From Erysipelothrix aquatica (lineage in GTDB: Bacteria > Bacillota_I > Bacilli_A > Erysipelotrichales > Erysipelotrichaceae), in the NCBI RefSeq assembly GCF_009828775.2, contig NZ_WTSY02000006.1, positions 1 through 64,000 of the forward strand: a stretch of DNA of 64,000 nucleotides, given 5' to 3'. Of this stretch, positions 9,114 through 17,908 are shown piece by piece. The notes below the pieces were generated by a model. It was given only the letters and a program-made list of their open reading frames with translations. It ran no database searches and was not told the DNA's origin. A program made the translations under genes and the position numbers. The first letter of the stretch is position 1. Every line of letters starts with the position of its first letter.

Positions 9114-9120
9114 GTTTTAA

Positions 9121-10107
9121 CTATAAATTGATAGAGTCACCAGCGTTATGCGCAAGGGCTTTTTCGTAAATACGACGTGCATTCACGACATCCATGACTG
9201 CAGAACCTGTTGACTTAAAGACAGTGATTTGTGCTGGATCGGTACGGCCAGTAACTTTGCCATTGACGATATCACCCAATTCACCTGTAATAATTTTGTT
9301 GGTGAACAAGCCGTCTGAAATTGGTTTGATGAAGTCACCTGCTTCGTTTAAAACGCCATCAAAGGTATCAACATAGACCCCATCGGCATTTAGAATTGCT
9401 TCAGCAGGAATTTCTTGCATTTCAGGAGTGTACGAACCAATGCCGTTTACGTGTGCGCCTGCTTTGAGCCATGAGGCATCAAAGAGTGGGCGGCGTGTTG
9501 TTGTGACACACGTAATAATATCTGATTGACGAACTGCATCTTCTGCTGATGCAGCAGCTTCGGCTTTGACGTGATGCTTTTCAGCAATGTGGGCCGCAAA
9601 CGCTTCACGACGGGCTTCATCAAGATCACAGACATAAACCTGTTCGATATCACGAACAGCAAGAACTGCATCAACTTGACTCTCAGCCTGACCACCAGCC
9701 CCAAAAATGGTAAAGACTTTACTGTCTTGACGAGCTAATAAATCGGTTGCGGCACCCGCAACGGCACCCGTACGTACTTGTGTTAAATACGTACCATCCA
9801 ATAGAGCGATAACTTGACCTGTTTCATCATCAATTAAAACCATTGTTGAAGGAACACTTGGGATACCCTTCGCAATATTATTAGGATAAACAGAGACAAT
9901 TTTTACACCCAATGCATGCGCATCGGCAGCATAACCAGGCATATACAAGCTTTGACCTTCGAATGCAGCGACATCAATGTTAGTCCGTAATGGAATGATG
10001 GACCCATTGCGTGAGTAAATGGCAAGTGCATCTTTATTTGCTTGAATTGCATCAAGCATCGTATAAACTTCATCAATAATTGCTTTATTAATTACTTTGA
10101 TTTCCAT
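9121..10107 (-). CDS. Ornithine cyclodeaminase / mu-crystallin family enzyme
   Basis: A 328-aa NAD(P)-dependent enzyme of the OCD/mu-crystallin superfamily. Seen: the substrate-pocket lysine in GVKIV (K69), the conserved VRTGA segment (R112), and the dinucleotide loop GAGGQA at 136-141. Family members include ornithine cyclodeaminase, alanine dehydrogenase, and enzymes reducing cyclic or N-alkyl imines, so the substrate remains open. It is the last gene of a three-gene operon after a TSUP permease (three-base gap) and a TrmB-like regulator. Its ribosome site is G-rich (AAGGGGGC). Confidence 0.85.
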   Translation of the reverse strand: MEIKVINKAIIDEVYTMLDAIQANKDALAIYSRNGSIIPLRTNIDVAAFEGQSLYMPGYAADAHALGVKIVSVYPNNIAKGIPSVPSTMVLIDDETGQVIALLDGTYLTQVRTGAVAGAATDLLARQDSKVFTIFGAGGQAESQVDAVLAVRDIEQVYVCDLDEARREAFAAHIAEKHHVKAEAAASAEDAVRQSDIITCVTTTRRPLFDASWLKAGAHVNGIGSYTPEMQEIPAEAILNADGVYVDTFDGVLNEAGDFIKPISDGLFTNKIITGELGDIVNGKVTGRTDPAQITVFKSTGSAVMDVVNARRIYEKALAHNAGDSINL

Positions 10108-10110
10108 GTG

Positions 10111-10980
10111 TTAAGCCCCCTTACGAACTGATAAAATCATTTGTGTAGCACTGAATAGAACGACTGCAACTACGACCCATTGGAGTAGAGCAACATCTAA
10201 GCTTTGAACCACAAAGACAGCAACTAAAACCCCAAGTGAACCAAAGATAGCAGCAAACAGTGTAATTTTACGTGAATAACTGTCAAGTTTGATAAATTGC
10301 ATTGAACCAATAGGAACTGAGAATGTGCATGCACCCATCATGATTGGGAAAGCAACTAATGGACTCATTCCTAAAGCATAAACAGTTGCAGAGGTAAGGG
10401 CATAAGATCCGATACCAATATTATTGACAGCACCATAGACAAATGAAAGAACCCCTAATAAAACAAGTTTAAAACCTGAAAGGCCTGTTGCAGTTCCTCC
10501 AGCAGGATAAAGTCCAACTTTACCTGCTACAATCAATCCACCGGCAATAATAAGTCCTGTTGCAACAAATTTTTTGATTGTGTTAACGGGTAATTTAACG
10601 ACATAACGTGGTGAGATATAGGCACCAAGTACTTGTGCAAAAATAGCAACAAGCAATGTTGTTAAGTCAACTTCAATAACAGAAATGTAGGATAAAGCCA
10701 TGACAGCAACTGGAATAACACATTGTGTATTAAGCGTTCCAGGAAGTTTTTCATCACTTACCCATTTTGATTTCGGATAAATTGCTGCACCAATGGCAAA
10801 GTCAGAAATCCCAAATGTAGATAATAAGAACATAAAGAATTCGGTAATCGCCATGACGATGGGATTTCCCGGTTCCTTCATGACCGAATCTTTATTCTTT
10901 GCTAAGTCACGTACTAATGTAATCGCAAAAATTCCGTTCACGACTGCGATTAGTACTAAAATTGTTGTTACGATATTCAT
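10111..10980 (-). CDS. TSUP (TauE/SafE) family permease
   Basis: A 289-aa membrane protein with about eight hydrophobic helices in two halves, as in the TauE/SafE family of organic or inorganic anion exporters (sulfite, sulfonates, related acids). The pattern of LPGTLNTQ after the first helices and GAVNNIGIGSYALTS in the second half fits the family. It starts at an ATG behind AGGAGG and sits between the TrmB-like regulator (upstream) and the OCD-like enzyme, implying that all three handle one compound. The substrate is unknown. Confidence 0.82.
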   Translation of the reverse strand: MNIVTTILVLIAVVNGIFAITLVRDLAKNKDSVMKEPGNPIVMAITEFFMFLLSTFGISDFAIGAAIYPKSKWVSDEKLPGTLNTQCVIPVAVMALSYISVIEVDLTTLLVAIFAQVLGAYISPRYVVKLPVNTIKKFVATGLIIAGGLIVAGKVGLYPAGGTATGLSGFKLVLLGVLSFVYGAVNNIGIGSYALTSATVYALGMSPLVAFPIMMGACTFSVPIGSMQFIKLDSYSRKITLFAAIFGSLGVLVAVFVVQSLDVALLQWVVVAVVLFSATQMILSVRKGA

Positions 10981-10989
10981 AATTTCCTC

Positions 10990-11796
10990 CTATTGGAGTG
11001 TGTAAATATCACGAAGTTTCGCAATCTTAGGACCGTATAGTGTGTGTGCGAGTTCACCCATATCATCAATCAGTCTTAAGCAGAAAACATCATGTTTCAC
11101 ATATTCAGTAGAGAACCAAATCATACTCTTATTGGTGGTATGAATTGCGGTTGCTTGCTGAATATTAGGAATGGTAACATATATCATTTCCGAAGCATCT
11201 TTAACACACGTTAACCACCGCGCATTATTCTCATCCAAGAGATTGTCTTCGAAACCGTGTTTGTAGACATTTTTAACATCAGTTTGATACGATTGCGTTT
11301 CGTCATATAAAATAACCGCAATTTTAATCGTGCCTTCAGCTGCGAGAATCGCTTGCTCAATACGAGGCATTAATTCGGGTTGCCAAATTTGAATTAATAA
11401 CTCGTGCTCAGCAGTGCGAATCATTTCCTCAACACGCAGCAGAATGTTATCGTATCCTGATAAATGCCAAATCTGATCGTCGTCTCCAGTTTCACTTATT
11501 TTGCTGGTCTCTTTTCGTAACGCTTGAAGGTTGCGTTGGAGGTCCAAGGTTGCCATATCTTCAAGGCGGGATACCGGTTCTGCTTTGTAAATGACATTTT
11601 TGCCATTATGAGAACTTGTTAGAATGCCACGTTGTAAAAGCCGTTCGAGTAGGACGTAGATTTTACTGCGAGGAACACCGCTTGATTTGCTAATTTCATA
11701 GCCATTTTGCGGTCCGGTCTTCAACAATGAGATATAGATCTTTGCTTCATTTTCTGTGAAACCAAGAGAATTCAAGACTGTAATCAAATTTTCCAT
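10990..11796 (-). CDS. TrmB-family transcriptional regulator
   Basis: A 268-aa protein with an N-terminal winged helix typical of TrmB (LGFTENEAKIYISLLK, then SGVPRSKIYVLLERL, residues about 8-60), a short linker helix, and a C-terminal PLD-like effector domain. A longer reading to 11964 is open, but AAGGAG lies six bases before ATG 11796 and the family starts here. It is the first gene of the operon with the permease and OCD-like enzyme and is presumably their regulator. TrmB proteins are common in archaea and less common in Firmicutes. Confidence 0.87.
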   Translation of the reverse strand: MENLITVLNSLGFTENEAKIYISLLKTGPQNGYEISKSSGVPRSKIYVLLERLLQRGILTSSHNGKNVIYKAEPVSRLEDMATLDLQRNLQALRKETSKISETGDDDQIWHLSGYDNILLRVEEMIRTAEHELLIQIWQPELMPRIEQAILAAEGTIKIAVILYDETQSYQTDVKNVYKHGFEDNLLDENNARWLTCVKDASEMIYVTIPNIQQATAIHTTNKSMIWFSTEYVKHDVFCLRLIDDMGELAHTLYGPKIAKLRDIYTLQ

Positions 11797-11919
11797 GTTC
11801 GACTCCTTCAATAACAAATCGATATTTGTCATCTCCACTTCTAGAATATCGTGGAATTTGAGAAAAAGAAGTCCGATTTTCACAGATTTAGAAGAAAATG
11901 ATGGAAAAAATATATAATA

Positions 11920-11934
11920 GTTACTCAGGGTAAC
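11920..11934. promoter_or_regulatory. Candidate operator: GTTAC palindrome upstream of the TrmB operon
   Basis: GTTAC-TCAGG-GTAAC is an inverted repeat placed about 125 bases upstream of the regulator's start, beside a minus-strand TATTAT-like -10 region (11912-11919). It could be the regulator's own operator. It is a short repeat, so this is tentative. Confidence 0.35.
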
Positions 11935-12030
11935 CACGCTTGATAAATTAGTGATACATTTCACATTGTTTTATAAAGTTGCTATTGAAAATGAATCGTA
12001 CTATGATTATTTCACGAACTGGGAGGGACT

Positions 12031-12492
12031 ATGGATAAATATTTTAAGGCACGCGGTGCATCAATGGGACTGGTGGTTCGACACCACCAAAAAGATATAG
12101 AAATTTTGTTGCAAAAAAGAATAAATACAGGATTTATGGATGATCATTGGGATTTTGCAGCAGCAGGGCATATTGAAGCGCACGAATCCGCAACGATGTG
12201 CATGCGTCGTGAATTCATGGAAGAAATCGGAATCGATGTTTTAGAGCAAGACATGAAATTTGTCCACCTCACGCATCTATACGATCAAGACCATGATAAT
12301 ACGTATTTCAATTGCTACTTTTGGGTCGAAACGTTCTCAAAGATACCACAGATTAAAGAACCCCATAAGATAGCGGAACTCAAATGGTTTAAAATCAACG
12401 AATTACCAGAGCGTATGATTCCAGCACGCTATGATGTCCTTCAAGCGATACTCACAAACTCTTGCTATTCGGAGCAAGGCTTTCATAAATGA
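12031..12492 (+). CDS. Nudix hydrolase
   Basis: A 153-aa pyrophosphohydrolase of nucleoside diphosphates linked to another moiety. The full Nudix box is visible from G46 to I68: G-x5-E52-x7-R60-E61-F-x-E64-E65-x-G67, so the metal-binding glutamates are intact. The preceding ALLQKR-like strand and length fit the small cytosolic Nudix group that acts on (d)NTPs. Substrate not predictable. Ribosome site GGGAGG. Single gene with its own start, followed by a separate promoter for the lipid kinase. Confidence 0.93.
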   Translation: MDKYFKARGASMGLVVRHHQKDIEILLQKRINTGFMDDHWDFAAAGHIEAHESATMCMRREFMEEIGIDVLEQDMKFVHLTHLYDQDHDNTYFNCYFWVETFSKIPQIKEPHKIAELKWFKINELPERMIPARYDVLQAILTNSCYSEQGFHK

Positions 12493-12519
12493 AATTTTAA
12501 CGAGGAATTGTGAAGAAAA

Positions 12520-12547
12520 TTGAAAAAAAGTGAAATAAAGGTATACT
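12520..12547 (+). promoter_or_regulatory. Promoter of the lipid kinase / LTA-synthase-like operon
   Basis: TTGAAA at 12520-12525 and TATACT at 12542-12547 with 16 bases between, 42 bases before the start codon. Confidence 0.65.
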
Positions 12548-12589
12548 GTACATAGATATAAACAAGAATGATAAGAATAGGTGATGATT

Positions 12590-13462
12590 ATGACCCCTCG
12601 TATTTTCTTTATTGGTAATACAGAATCCGGTAAGGGGATTCCCACGATCAATGATGCTTCATACGCCCACCTCAACATCGTTTCGAAAGAATCTATACAA
12701 CAAGATCCCGATGCCTTGATGGAGCGCATTAAAACTACAGACTTTGATGTCCTAGCGGCAATGGGTGGAGATGGAACAATCAGTGCGGCATTTACCATGG
12801 CAGCAGCGTTAAATTTAAAACAACCAATTCTGATGCTTCCAAGTGGAACGACGAACGATATTGCAAAGAACTATTATGAAACCGTCAATATTGAAGAAAT
12901 ACTAACAACAACTGACTTTACAAAGACAATCACTACAGATTTAGGTATTGTTAATGATAAAGTATTTTCGTATGCACTAACTTTTGGTTATTTATCGAAT
13001 GTGCCGTATACGACAGACCAGAAACTCAAAAATAAATTTGGCTACTTTGCCTATATGTTGCGAGGTTTTTGGGAAATCTGGAAATTAAAGAAATACCGTC
13101 TTGATGTTACTGTGGATGATGAAATTGTAAAAGGGAAATTCAGTTTTGTATCCATTACCAATACAAAAAAGATGGCAAACTTCGTCCGCTTTCCTGATTC
13201 AACAGATTTAGCGGATGGCTTGTTTGAAGTGATGCTGGTTCGGACACCCAAAACACCAGTTCAGCTCGTAAAAGCACTTCATCAAATCAATACGCAGAGT
13301 TTTGAAGATGATAGTATCATTTTTAGACGTGCAAAAAAAGTTACAATCAACAGTGAATCAACGGTCGAATACGGCCTTGATGGCGAGTTTGGAGGCAAGA
13401 CCAAGCAAATTCAGTTCAATGTAGAACCGGAACCTATTATGCTTGTTGGCCCCTTGAAATGA
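12590..13462 (+). CDS. Diacylglycerol kinase-family lipid kinase (DagK/YegS type)
   Basis: A 290-aa enzyme of the DAGK catalytic family that phosphorylates diacylglycerol or a similar lipid. Seen: the nucleotide-binding GGDG (59-62) with following TISAA, and PSGTTND (84-90), both diagnostic. The length matches bacterial DgkB. I start at ATG 12590, six bases after AGGTG, rather than at the overlapping GTG/ATG at 12581-12584. It is followed after only nine bases by an LTA-synthase-like gene. LTA synthesis releases diacylglycerol, so a recycling role is likely. Confidence 0.88.
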   Translation: MTPRIFFIGNTESGKGIPTINDASYAHLNIVSKESIQQDPDALMERIKTTDFDVLAAMGGDGTISAAFTMAAALNLKQPILMLPSGTTNDIAKNYYETVNIEEILTTTDFTKTITTDLGIVNDKVFSYALTFGYLSNVPYTTDQKLKNKFGYFAYMLRGFWEIWKLKKYRLDVTVDDEIVKGKFSFVSITNTKKMANFVRFPDSTDLADGLFEVMLVRTPKTPVQLVKALHQINTQSFEDDSIIFRRAKKVTINSESTVEYGLDGEFGGKTKQIQFNVEPEPIMLVGPLK

Positions 13463-13471
13463 GGAAATTAG

Positions 13472-15361
13472 ATGTTAAAAAATAAAAATTGGAAACGATG
13501 GTTGGCCTATAGTCTGACAATCATCGTAACAGGAATCATTATTAGTGTGGTCTTTCAGTTGGTGACTACAGCAAGTTTATTTAAGTTTGATTATGATCTC
13601 GTTTTTGAATCAATTGCCTATTCAACACCAGCATATGTGTTTAGTACAGTAATTTTGTTTATCGTATTTATACTGCTAGTCCTTATTTTTAATAATATTC
13701 TTTTTGTAAGTATTGGATATTTAACGGTAACCGCTATTGTTGCAGTCCTAAACTATATAAAGTTGAACGTATTAGTTGAACCTATTTATCCAGCTGATGT
13801 GAGTTATCTTCGCAATACCAAAGACTTACTCTCAATGATAACGTCGCGTCAACTGAAGATGATTCTCATCAGCGTCGTGGTTCTCGTGCTACTTGTAGCT
13901 GTCATGGTAATTTTGAACCGCAAATTGGGAATTTTCAAGCCGGTCTACAATAAACATATTCGTGTAGCGACTTTAATCTCAGGACTTGTGATATTAATGT
14001 TGGGCTCTTCATATATGATGTCTTACAACAAGCACGACTCTTGGTTTCGAAGTTATGCTGTGAACAATAATTTCTTTCCGGAGTATTCAATTTGGAATCA
14101 AATCGATAATTATCAATACTATGGTTTTCTAAATGGATTTGTTGTCAATATTCCAGGTGACAATATGTATCAACCCGATTCGTACTCAAAAGAAACGGTT
14201 GATAAAATTATGGCCCATTATACAAAAGATGCGGATGCCATCAATGCAACTCGCAGTCGTGAAAATTTTGAAGATATCAATGTTATCACCATTCTGAGTG
14301 AATCGATGAGTGATCCGAGCAATTTGGATGGCTTTATACTCGCAGAGGAACCGCTTGAATACTTGAAAGATTCCTCGGACAAAGTAGCAGTGGGATCAAT
14401 CATTTCACCAACCTATGGTGGTCAGACACCGAATACCGAGTATGAACTCATAACAGGGATGAGCTATGGATCACTAAGTCCAGCTGTAGCGACAGCATTC
14501 CAGTCATTTACATCAACCAATGATCAACTACCTTCAATTTTCAAATCGATTCAATCAGACGGTCAACGCGATACACTTGCAATCCATAGTTATGGATCGC
14601 AGTTCTTCAAACGGGTCCCTACCTATCGAAACTTTGGGATTGATACAAGTATCTTTGAAAATGATATGCAGCATAAAGGGTTGCTCGTTATGTATGGCTA
14701 TATCTCAGACGAGTCTGCCTACAATGAAGTTCTTGACCATTATCGAACCAATGAAAATCCAATGTCAATTCACTTAGTCACGATGCAAAATCATGCACCA
14801 TACCCTAACGATTTCCCAGATAGTGTTTATGATGTTGAGAGTGAACTATTATCAGATGGCTATAAAACAGTCGTCAAAAATTATAGTGAAGGAATTCATC
14901 GAACAGATGGTTATACGAAAGAATTTGTAACGGCTTTGAATGAAGAAGAAAAACCGTATATACTCTTTTTCTATGGGGATCATCTTCCAGGCATTTATAA
15001 TAGTATCTTAAACGTTAATGCACCTATCAAAAAATATCAAACCAACTACTTTATGGCGACCAACCTTCCTGATGCAAGTCTGGAAGCTTACAACACGGAC
15101 CTGATTTCTTTGACAAATGCACAGAATTTAATTTATGCAGTTGGGGATGTCAAAATAAGTCCATACCAAGCTTTGGTTCAAGAAGTTAACGAAACGTTCA
15201 TCAGTATTCATAGTACGGGTTATTACTTGTATGGTGATACGAGTCCTCGAAGCTATGACCAATTAACGCCATATCAACAAAAACTACTGACAGCGTATGA
15301 AGTTATTCAGTATGATTTAATTGATGGTTCAGGTTACGCGTTACCCTATCTCAATCAATAA
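13472..15361 (+). CDS. LTA synthase / phosphoglycerol transferase family membrane sulfatase-fold protein
   Basis: A 629-aa protein with about five N-terminal membrane helices (to about residue 175) and an extracellular alkaline-phosphatase-fold domain. Active-site features are visible: metal-binding E277 in ILSESM, the nucleophile T319 in GGQTPNTEYE, and D503-H504 in FYGDHLPG. Enzymes of this build transfer phosphoglycerol from phosphatidylglycerol to a lipid or glycan acceptor. It could be a true LTA synthase or a relative decorating another polymer, since the GGQTPNTEYE box is closer to MdoB-like members. Second gene of an operon with the diacylglycerol kinase. Confidence 0.85.
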   Translation: MLKNKNWKRWLAYSLTIIVTGIIISVVFQLVTTASLFKFDYDLVFESIAYSTPAYVFSTVILFIVFILLVLIFNNILFVSIGYLTVTAIVAVLNYIKLNVLVEPIYPADVSYLRNTKDLLSMITSRQLKMILISVVVLVLLVAVMVILNRKLGIFKPVYNKHIRVATLISGLVILMLGSSYMMSYNKHDSWFRSYAVNNNFFPEYSIWNQIDNYQYYGFLNGFVVNIPGDNMYQPDSYSKETVDKIMAHYTKDADAINATRSRENFEDINVITILSESMSDPSNLDGFILAEEPLEYLKDSSDKVAVGSIISPTYGGQTPNTEYELITGMSYGSLSPAVATAFQSFTSTNDQLPSIFKSIQSDGQRDTLAIHSYGSQFFKRVPTYRNFGIDTSIFENDMQHKGLLVMYGYISDESAYNEVLDHYRTNENPMSIHLVTMQNHAPYPNDFPDSVYDVESELLSDGYKTVVKNYSEGIHRTDGYTKEFVTALNEEEKPYILFFYGDHLPGIYNSILNVNAPIKKYQTNYFMATNLPDASLEAYNTDLISLTNAQNLIYAVGDVKISPYQALVQEVNETFISIHSTGYYLYGDTSPRSYDQLTPYQQKLLTAYEVIQYDLIDGSGYALPYLNQ

Positions 15362-15392
15362 AAAAATGTCTGATTAAAAGTCAGACATTTTT
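15362..15392. terminator. Bidirectional terminator between convergent genes
   Basis: AAAAATGTCTGA and TCAGACATTTTT pair around TTAAAAG. It spans the stop of the minus-strand lipoprotein gene. Confidence 0.85.
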
Positions 15393-16342
15393 TCTTGGCT
15401 TAATTGATAAACACGCTCTGCTAACGCACGATAATGGGGTGAAATGGCAGTATTTTCGATTGGAATATCAAGTGTTTGGTGTTGCTTAACGGCAGCTTTT
15501 AATGCGTTCACATCATCGTGAAAGTGCTGTTGAGTAACGGCTTCAAATTCACGCGCATGGTACTTTGATTGACGGTAAAACTGCTGAAGTGTTGAGTCAG
15601 TGATGGCTTCAGGATTATCGTCAAAATACTCATCGTAGATAACATCATAGATTGTCTGATCTTGCTTATTGTAGATAACAGCAAGTCGGGCATACAGCCC
15701 ATCGCCAATAGCTTCCGTGATACCAATATAGTATAGATTTGATGGTTTCTCGACACGCGGTGCAATTTTCTTTGCAACCGGTTCAAACCCACCGCGAAGA
15801 CTGGTTGATGAACCTGCAGGTGCATTGAACTCACCTACAAGACTGTTTTGTGTCATCATTTGGTACTCAAGAAATGTCATCGCGTTGACAATCGTAACAA
15901 GCGTCGTATCGGTACGACCATTATCCATTTGCCAATTGGCATAGCCAGAGGTACGTTTTGTGCGGTTAGCCCATTCAGGGGCATAGTAGTTTTGTGGTGA
16001 GATTTCATCAAATTCAACAAGCTGTAAAGCATTGTTTTCGGCGACAACCGTTACCGTTGCAATATAGCCACCATTGAAGTCGAGAGCATCAAAATAGTAT
16101 TCCCCTGTAACAACCCCAATTTCAGGGCGTCCTGACCACATCATACGTTGCCATTTTTCATCGCCACGATATGCAATCCCCTCATGTTTTCCATTCGTCG
16201 CTCCAGATACAACATCAAATGTATAATCATGATTGTTGCGCGTCATCGTATTGGTAGCTGTTTGAGGGTCTTTCGGCGTGGTAACACTACACCCAGTAAT
16301 AAACACTAGACATAGATTTAGTATCATAAATTTTTTGAACAT
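15374..16342 (-). CDS. Lipoprotein with possible tandem FMN-binding-like repeats
   Basis: A 322-aa secreted lipoprotein: short signal peptide and lipobox ITGC with the lipidated Cys at 18. The mature part appears to contain two related beta repeats, about 75-130 (GYIATVTVVAENNALQLVEFDE) and about 215-260 (GLYARLAVIYNKQDQTIYDVIYDE), each followed by a YxxxxxxK/R-S-x-Y element, resembling FMN_bind-type proteins. An SGAT tetrapeptide (46-49), the form of a covalent flavinylation motif, precedes the first repeat. These are readings by eye, and an unrelated lipoprotein remains possible. Single gene with a long upstream region. Confidence 0.6.
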   Translation of the reverse strand: MFKKFMILNLCLVFITGCSVTTPKDPQTATNTMTRNNHDYTFDVVSGATNGKHEGIAYRGDEKWQRMMWSGRPEIGVVTGEYYFDALDFNGGYIATVTVVAENNALQLVEFDEISPQNYYAPEWANRTKRTSGYANWQMDNGRTDTTLVTIVNAMTFLEYQMMTQNSLVGEFNAPAGSSTSLRGGFEPVAKKIAPRVEKPSNLYYIGITEAIGDGLYARLAVIYNKQDQTIYDVIYDEYFDDNPEAITDSTLQQFYRQSKYHAREFEAVTQQHFHDDVNALKAAVKQHQTLDIPIENTAISPHYRALAERVYQLSQEKMSDF

Positions 16343-16450
16343 AGGAATTCCTTTCGTTGCTTCGCACGTTCATACTAAAAAAGAAAGTGATTAAGCGGTA
16401 GCTATTTGTATTTAGTTTACGGTATTAAATCATTTCAAGACAAGTAATGT

Positions 16451-16480
16451 AATCGCTACAGGTGGCATTAAATAGCGATT
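16451..16480. promoter_or_regulatory. Inverted repeat AATCGCTA-N14-TAGCGATT, candidate operator
   Basis: Perfect 8-bp arms (16451-16458 and 16473-16480) in the 270-base region between the divergent lipoprotein and APC permease genes, about 60 bases upstream of the permease -35. A partial copy of the arm (GGTAGCTA) is at about 16395-16402. The binding protein is unknown. Confidence 0.4.
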
Positions 16481-16540
16481 TAGACACTTTGGACAATTTG
16501 TCACTTAGACATTAGCTACTTAAATCAGTGGATTTATACC

Positions 16541-16569
16541 TTGTTTCACGCAAACTGTTTCTGTAAAAT
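16541..16569 (+). promoter_or_regulatory. Promoter of the APC permease gene
   Basis: TTGTTT at 16541-16546 and TAAAAT at 16564-16569, 17 bases apart. Confidence 0.6.
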
Positions 16570-16612
16570 AACTCCATCTACAGGGAAAAAACGAAATTAA
16601 GGAGTATTTATA

Positions 16613-17884
16613 ATGCAAAAGAAACTTGGATTTACAAGCATCGTATTGCTTGGTATTAATTCGATTATTGGTTCTGGTGTCTTTTTCTTTCCACATATAA
16701 CAAGTAAAGAAATTGGTCTTGGAAGTCTTTGGACGTTATTGTTTATAGCGATGGTAGTGATGTCATTGGCAGCATGCTTTGCTGAGGCGGCCGGTATTTA
16801 TTCACAAAATGGCGGACCCTATGTTTATGTTCGTGATGCATTTGGAGAATTTCCGGGTTTTGTTGTCGGATTTAGTAAGTTAGTGGTTCAAATAATTACA
16901 TGGGCGTCAACAGCGTGCGCGCTGAAAGTTGCTTTGGGCGTAATTTGGAGCCCAGCCCGAACGGGAACAGGAGGCGCAATAATTGTAGTTGGTACTCTCG
17001 TTGGATTGGGGATCGTAAATTATCTGGGTGTTAATTTTACGAAAGTTCTCAATAATGTTGTGACTGTTTCAAAAATCATTCCGATTCTGATATTTATCGT
17101 CTTAGGTGTTTTCTTTGTCAAAGGATCACACTTCGAACTTGTCATGACTGATTCGGCATTCAAGTGGAGTAAATTTGGAGCCATTAGCTTGATGTGGTTC
17201 TATGCATTTCAAGGATTTGAATCACTCGCAATTGCGTCTGAGGATATGGAAAATCCAAAACAAAATCTACCACGTGCGATTATGATTGTTATGTCTGTCA
17301 TTACCGTATTCTATATTGGGGTCCATGTTTTATCAATCGGAGTTTTGGGCAACGATTTAAAGACGGAAACTATGCCTATTCAAGCTGCACTATTCCGTAT
17401 GATCGGGCCTACTGGTCTTATGATTGCTTGCACTGGTACTTTAATCTCAATTGCAGGTATTAACATTGCAAACTCATTTATTACTCCCCGCTGTATGGTA
17501 GCTCTTGCTGAGGATAAACTTTTACCGTCGTGCTTTGCGAAAGAATCACGCTTTGGTACTCCTGGTTTTGCGATTGTTGCATCAACAATTATTGCGATAC
17601 CAGTCGCTTTGTCGGGAAGTTATCAAATGCTCGTAACGCTTGCGGTGGTTTCGGGATTTATCCAGTATATTTCGACAGCGATGGCGGTAATTCGACTACG
17701 AAGCACAAAAAAAGATGTCGTACGTCCTTTCCGATTACCTTTTGGAATTTTGATTCCTGCATATAGTATTGTGGCGTCAATATGGCTTCTTTTACAAGCT
17801 CCACCACTGGAACTTGTTGCTGGTCTCGCAGGACTATTTCTTGCCGTTCCATTTTATCTCGCAATGAAGTATCAACAGTCATAA
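16613..17884 (+). CDS. APC-superfamily amino acid permease
   Basis: A 423-aa protein with about twelve hydrophobic helices. The N-terminal GINSIIGSGVFFFP is the substrate-binding unwound helix 1 of APC transporters (GxIIGxGIF), and FQGFESLAIASEDMENPKQNLPRA is the helix 6 to 7 signature. It imports or exchanges an amino acid or amine across the membrane. Specificity cannot be read. Monocistronic, with its own promoter and a convergent neighbour downstream. Confidence 0.9.
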   Translation: MQKKLGFTSIVLLGINSIIGSGVFFFPHITSKEIGLGSLWTLLFIAMVVMSLAACFAEAAGIYSQNGGPYVYVRDAFGEFPGFVVGFSKLVVQIITWASTACALKVALGVIWSPARTGTGGAIIVVGTLVGLGIVNYLGVNFTKVLNNVVTVSKIIPILIFIVLGVFFVKGSHFELVMTDSAFKWSKFGAISLMWFYAFQGFESLAIASEDMENPKQNLPRAIMIVMSVITVFYIGVHVLSIGVLGNDLKTETMPIQAALFRMIGPTGLMIACTGTLISIAGINIANSFITPRCMVALAEDKLLPSCFAKESRFGTPGFAIVASTIIAIPVALSGSYQMLVTLAVVSGFIQYISTAMAVIRLRSTKKDVVRPFRLPFGILIPAYSIVASIWLLLQAPPLELVAGLAGLFLAVPFYLAMKYQQS

Positions 17885-17908
17885 AAAAAAGCACGATTAA
17901 CGTGCTGT
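17883..17908 (-). terminator. Terminator of the downstream minus-strand gene
   Basis: Read on the minus strand, AGCACG pairs with CGTGCT around TTAAT and is followed by T8. It lies partly inside the end of the 17897-18622 gene. Confidence 0.75.

Noticed and set aside
11797-11964. 56-residue N-terminal extension of the TrmB regulator
   Set aside because: A strong AAGGAG stands before ATG 11796, and the extension covers the promoter-like region.
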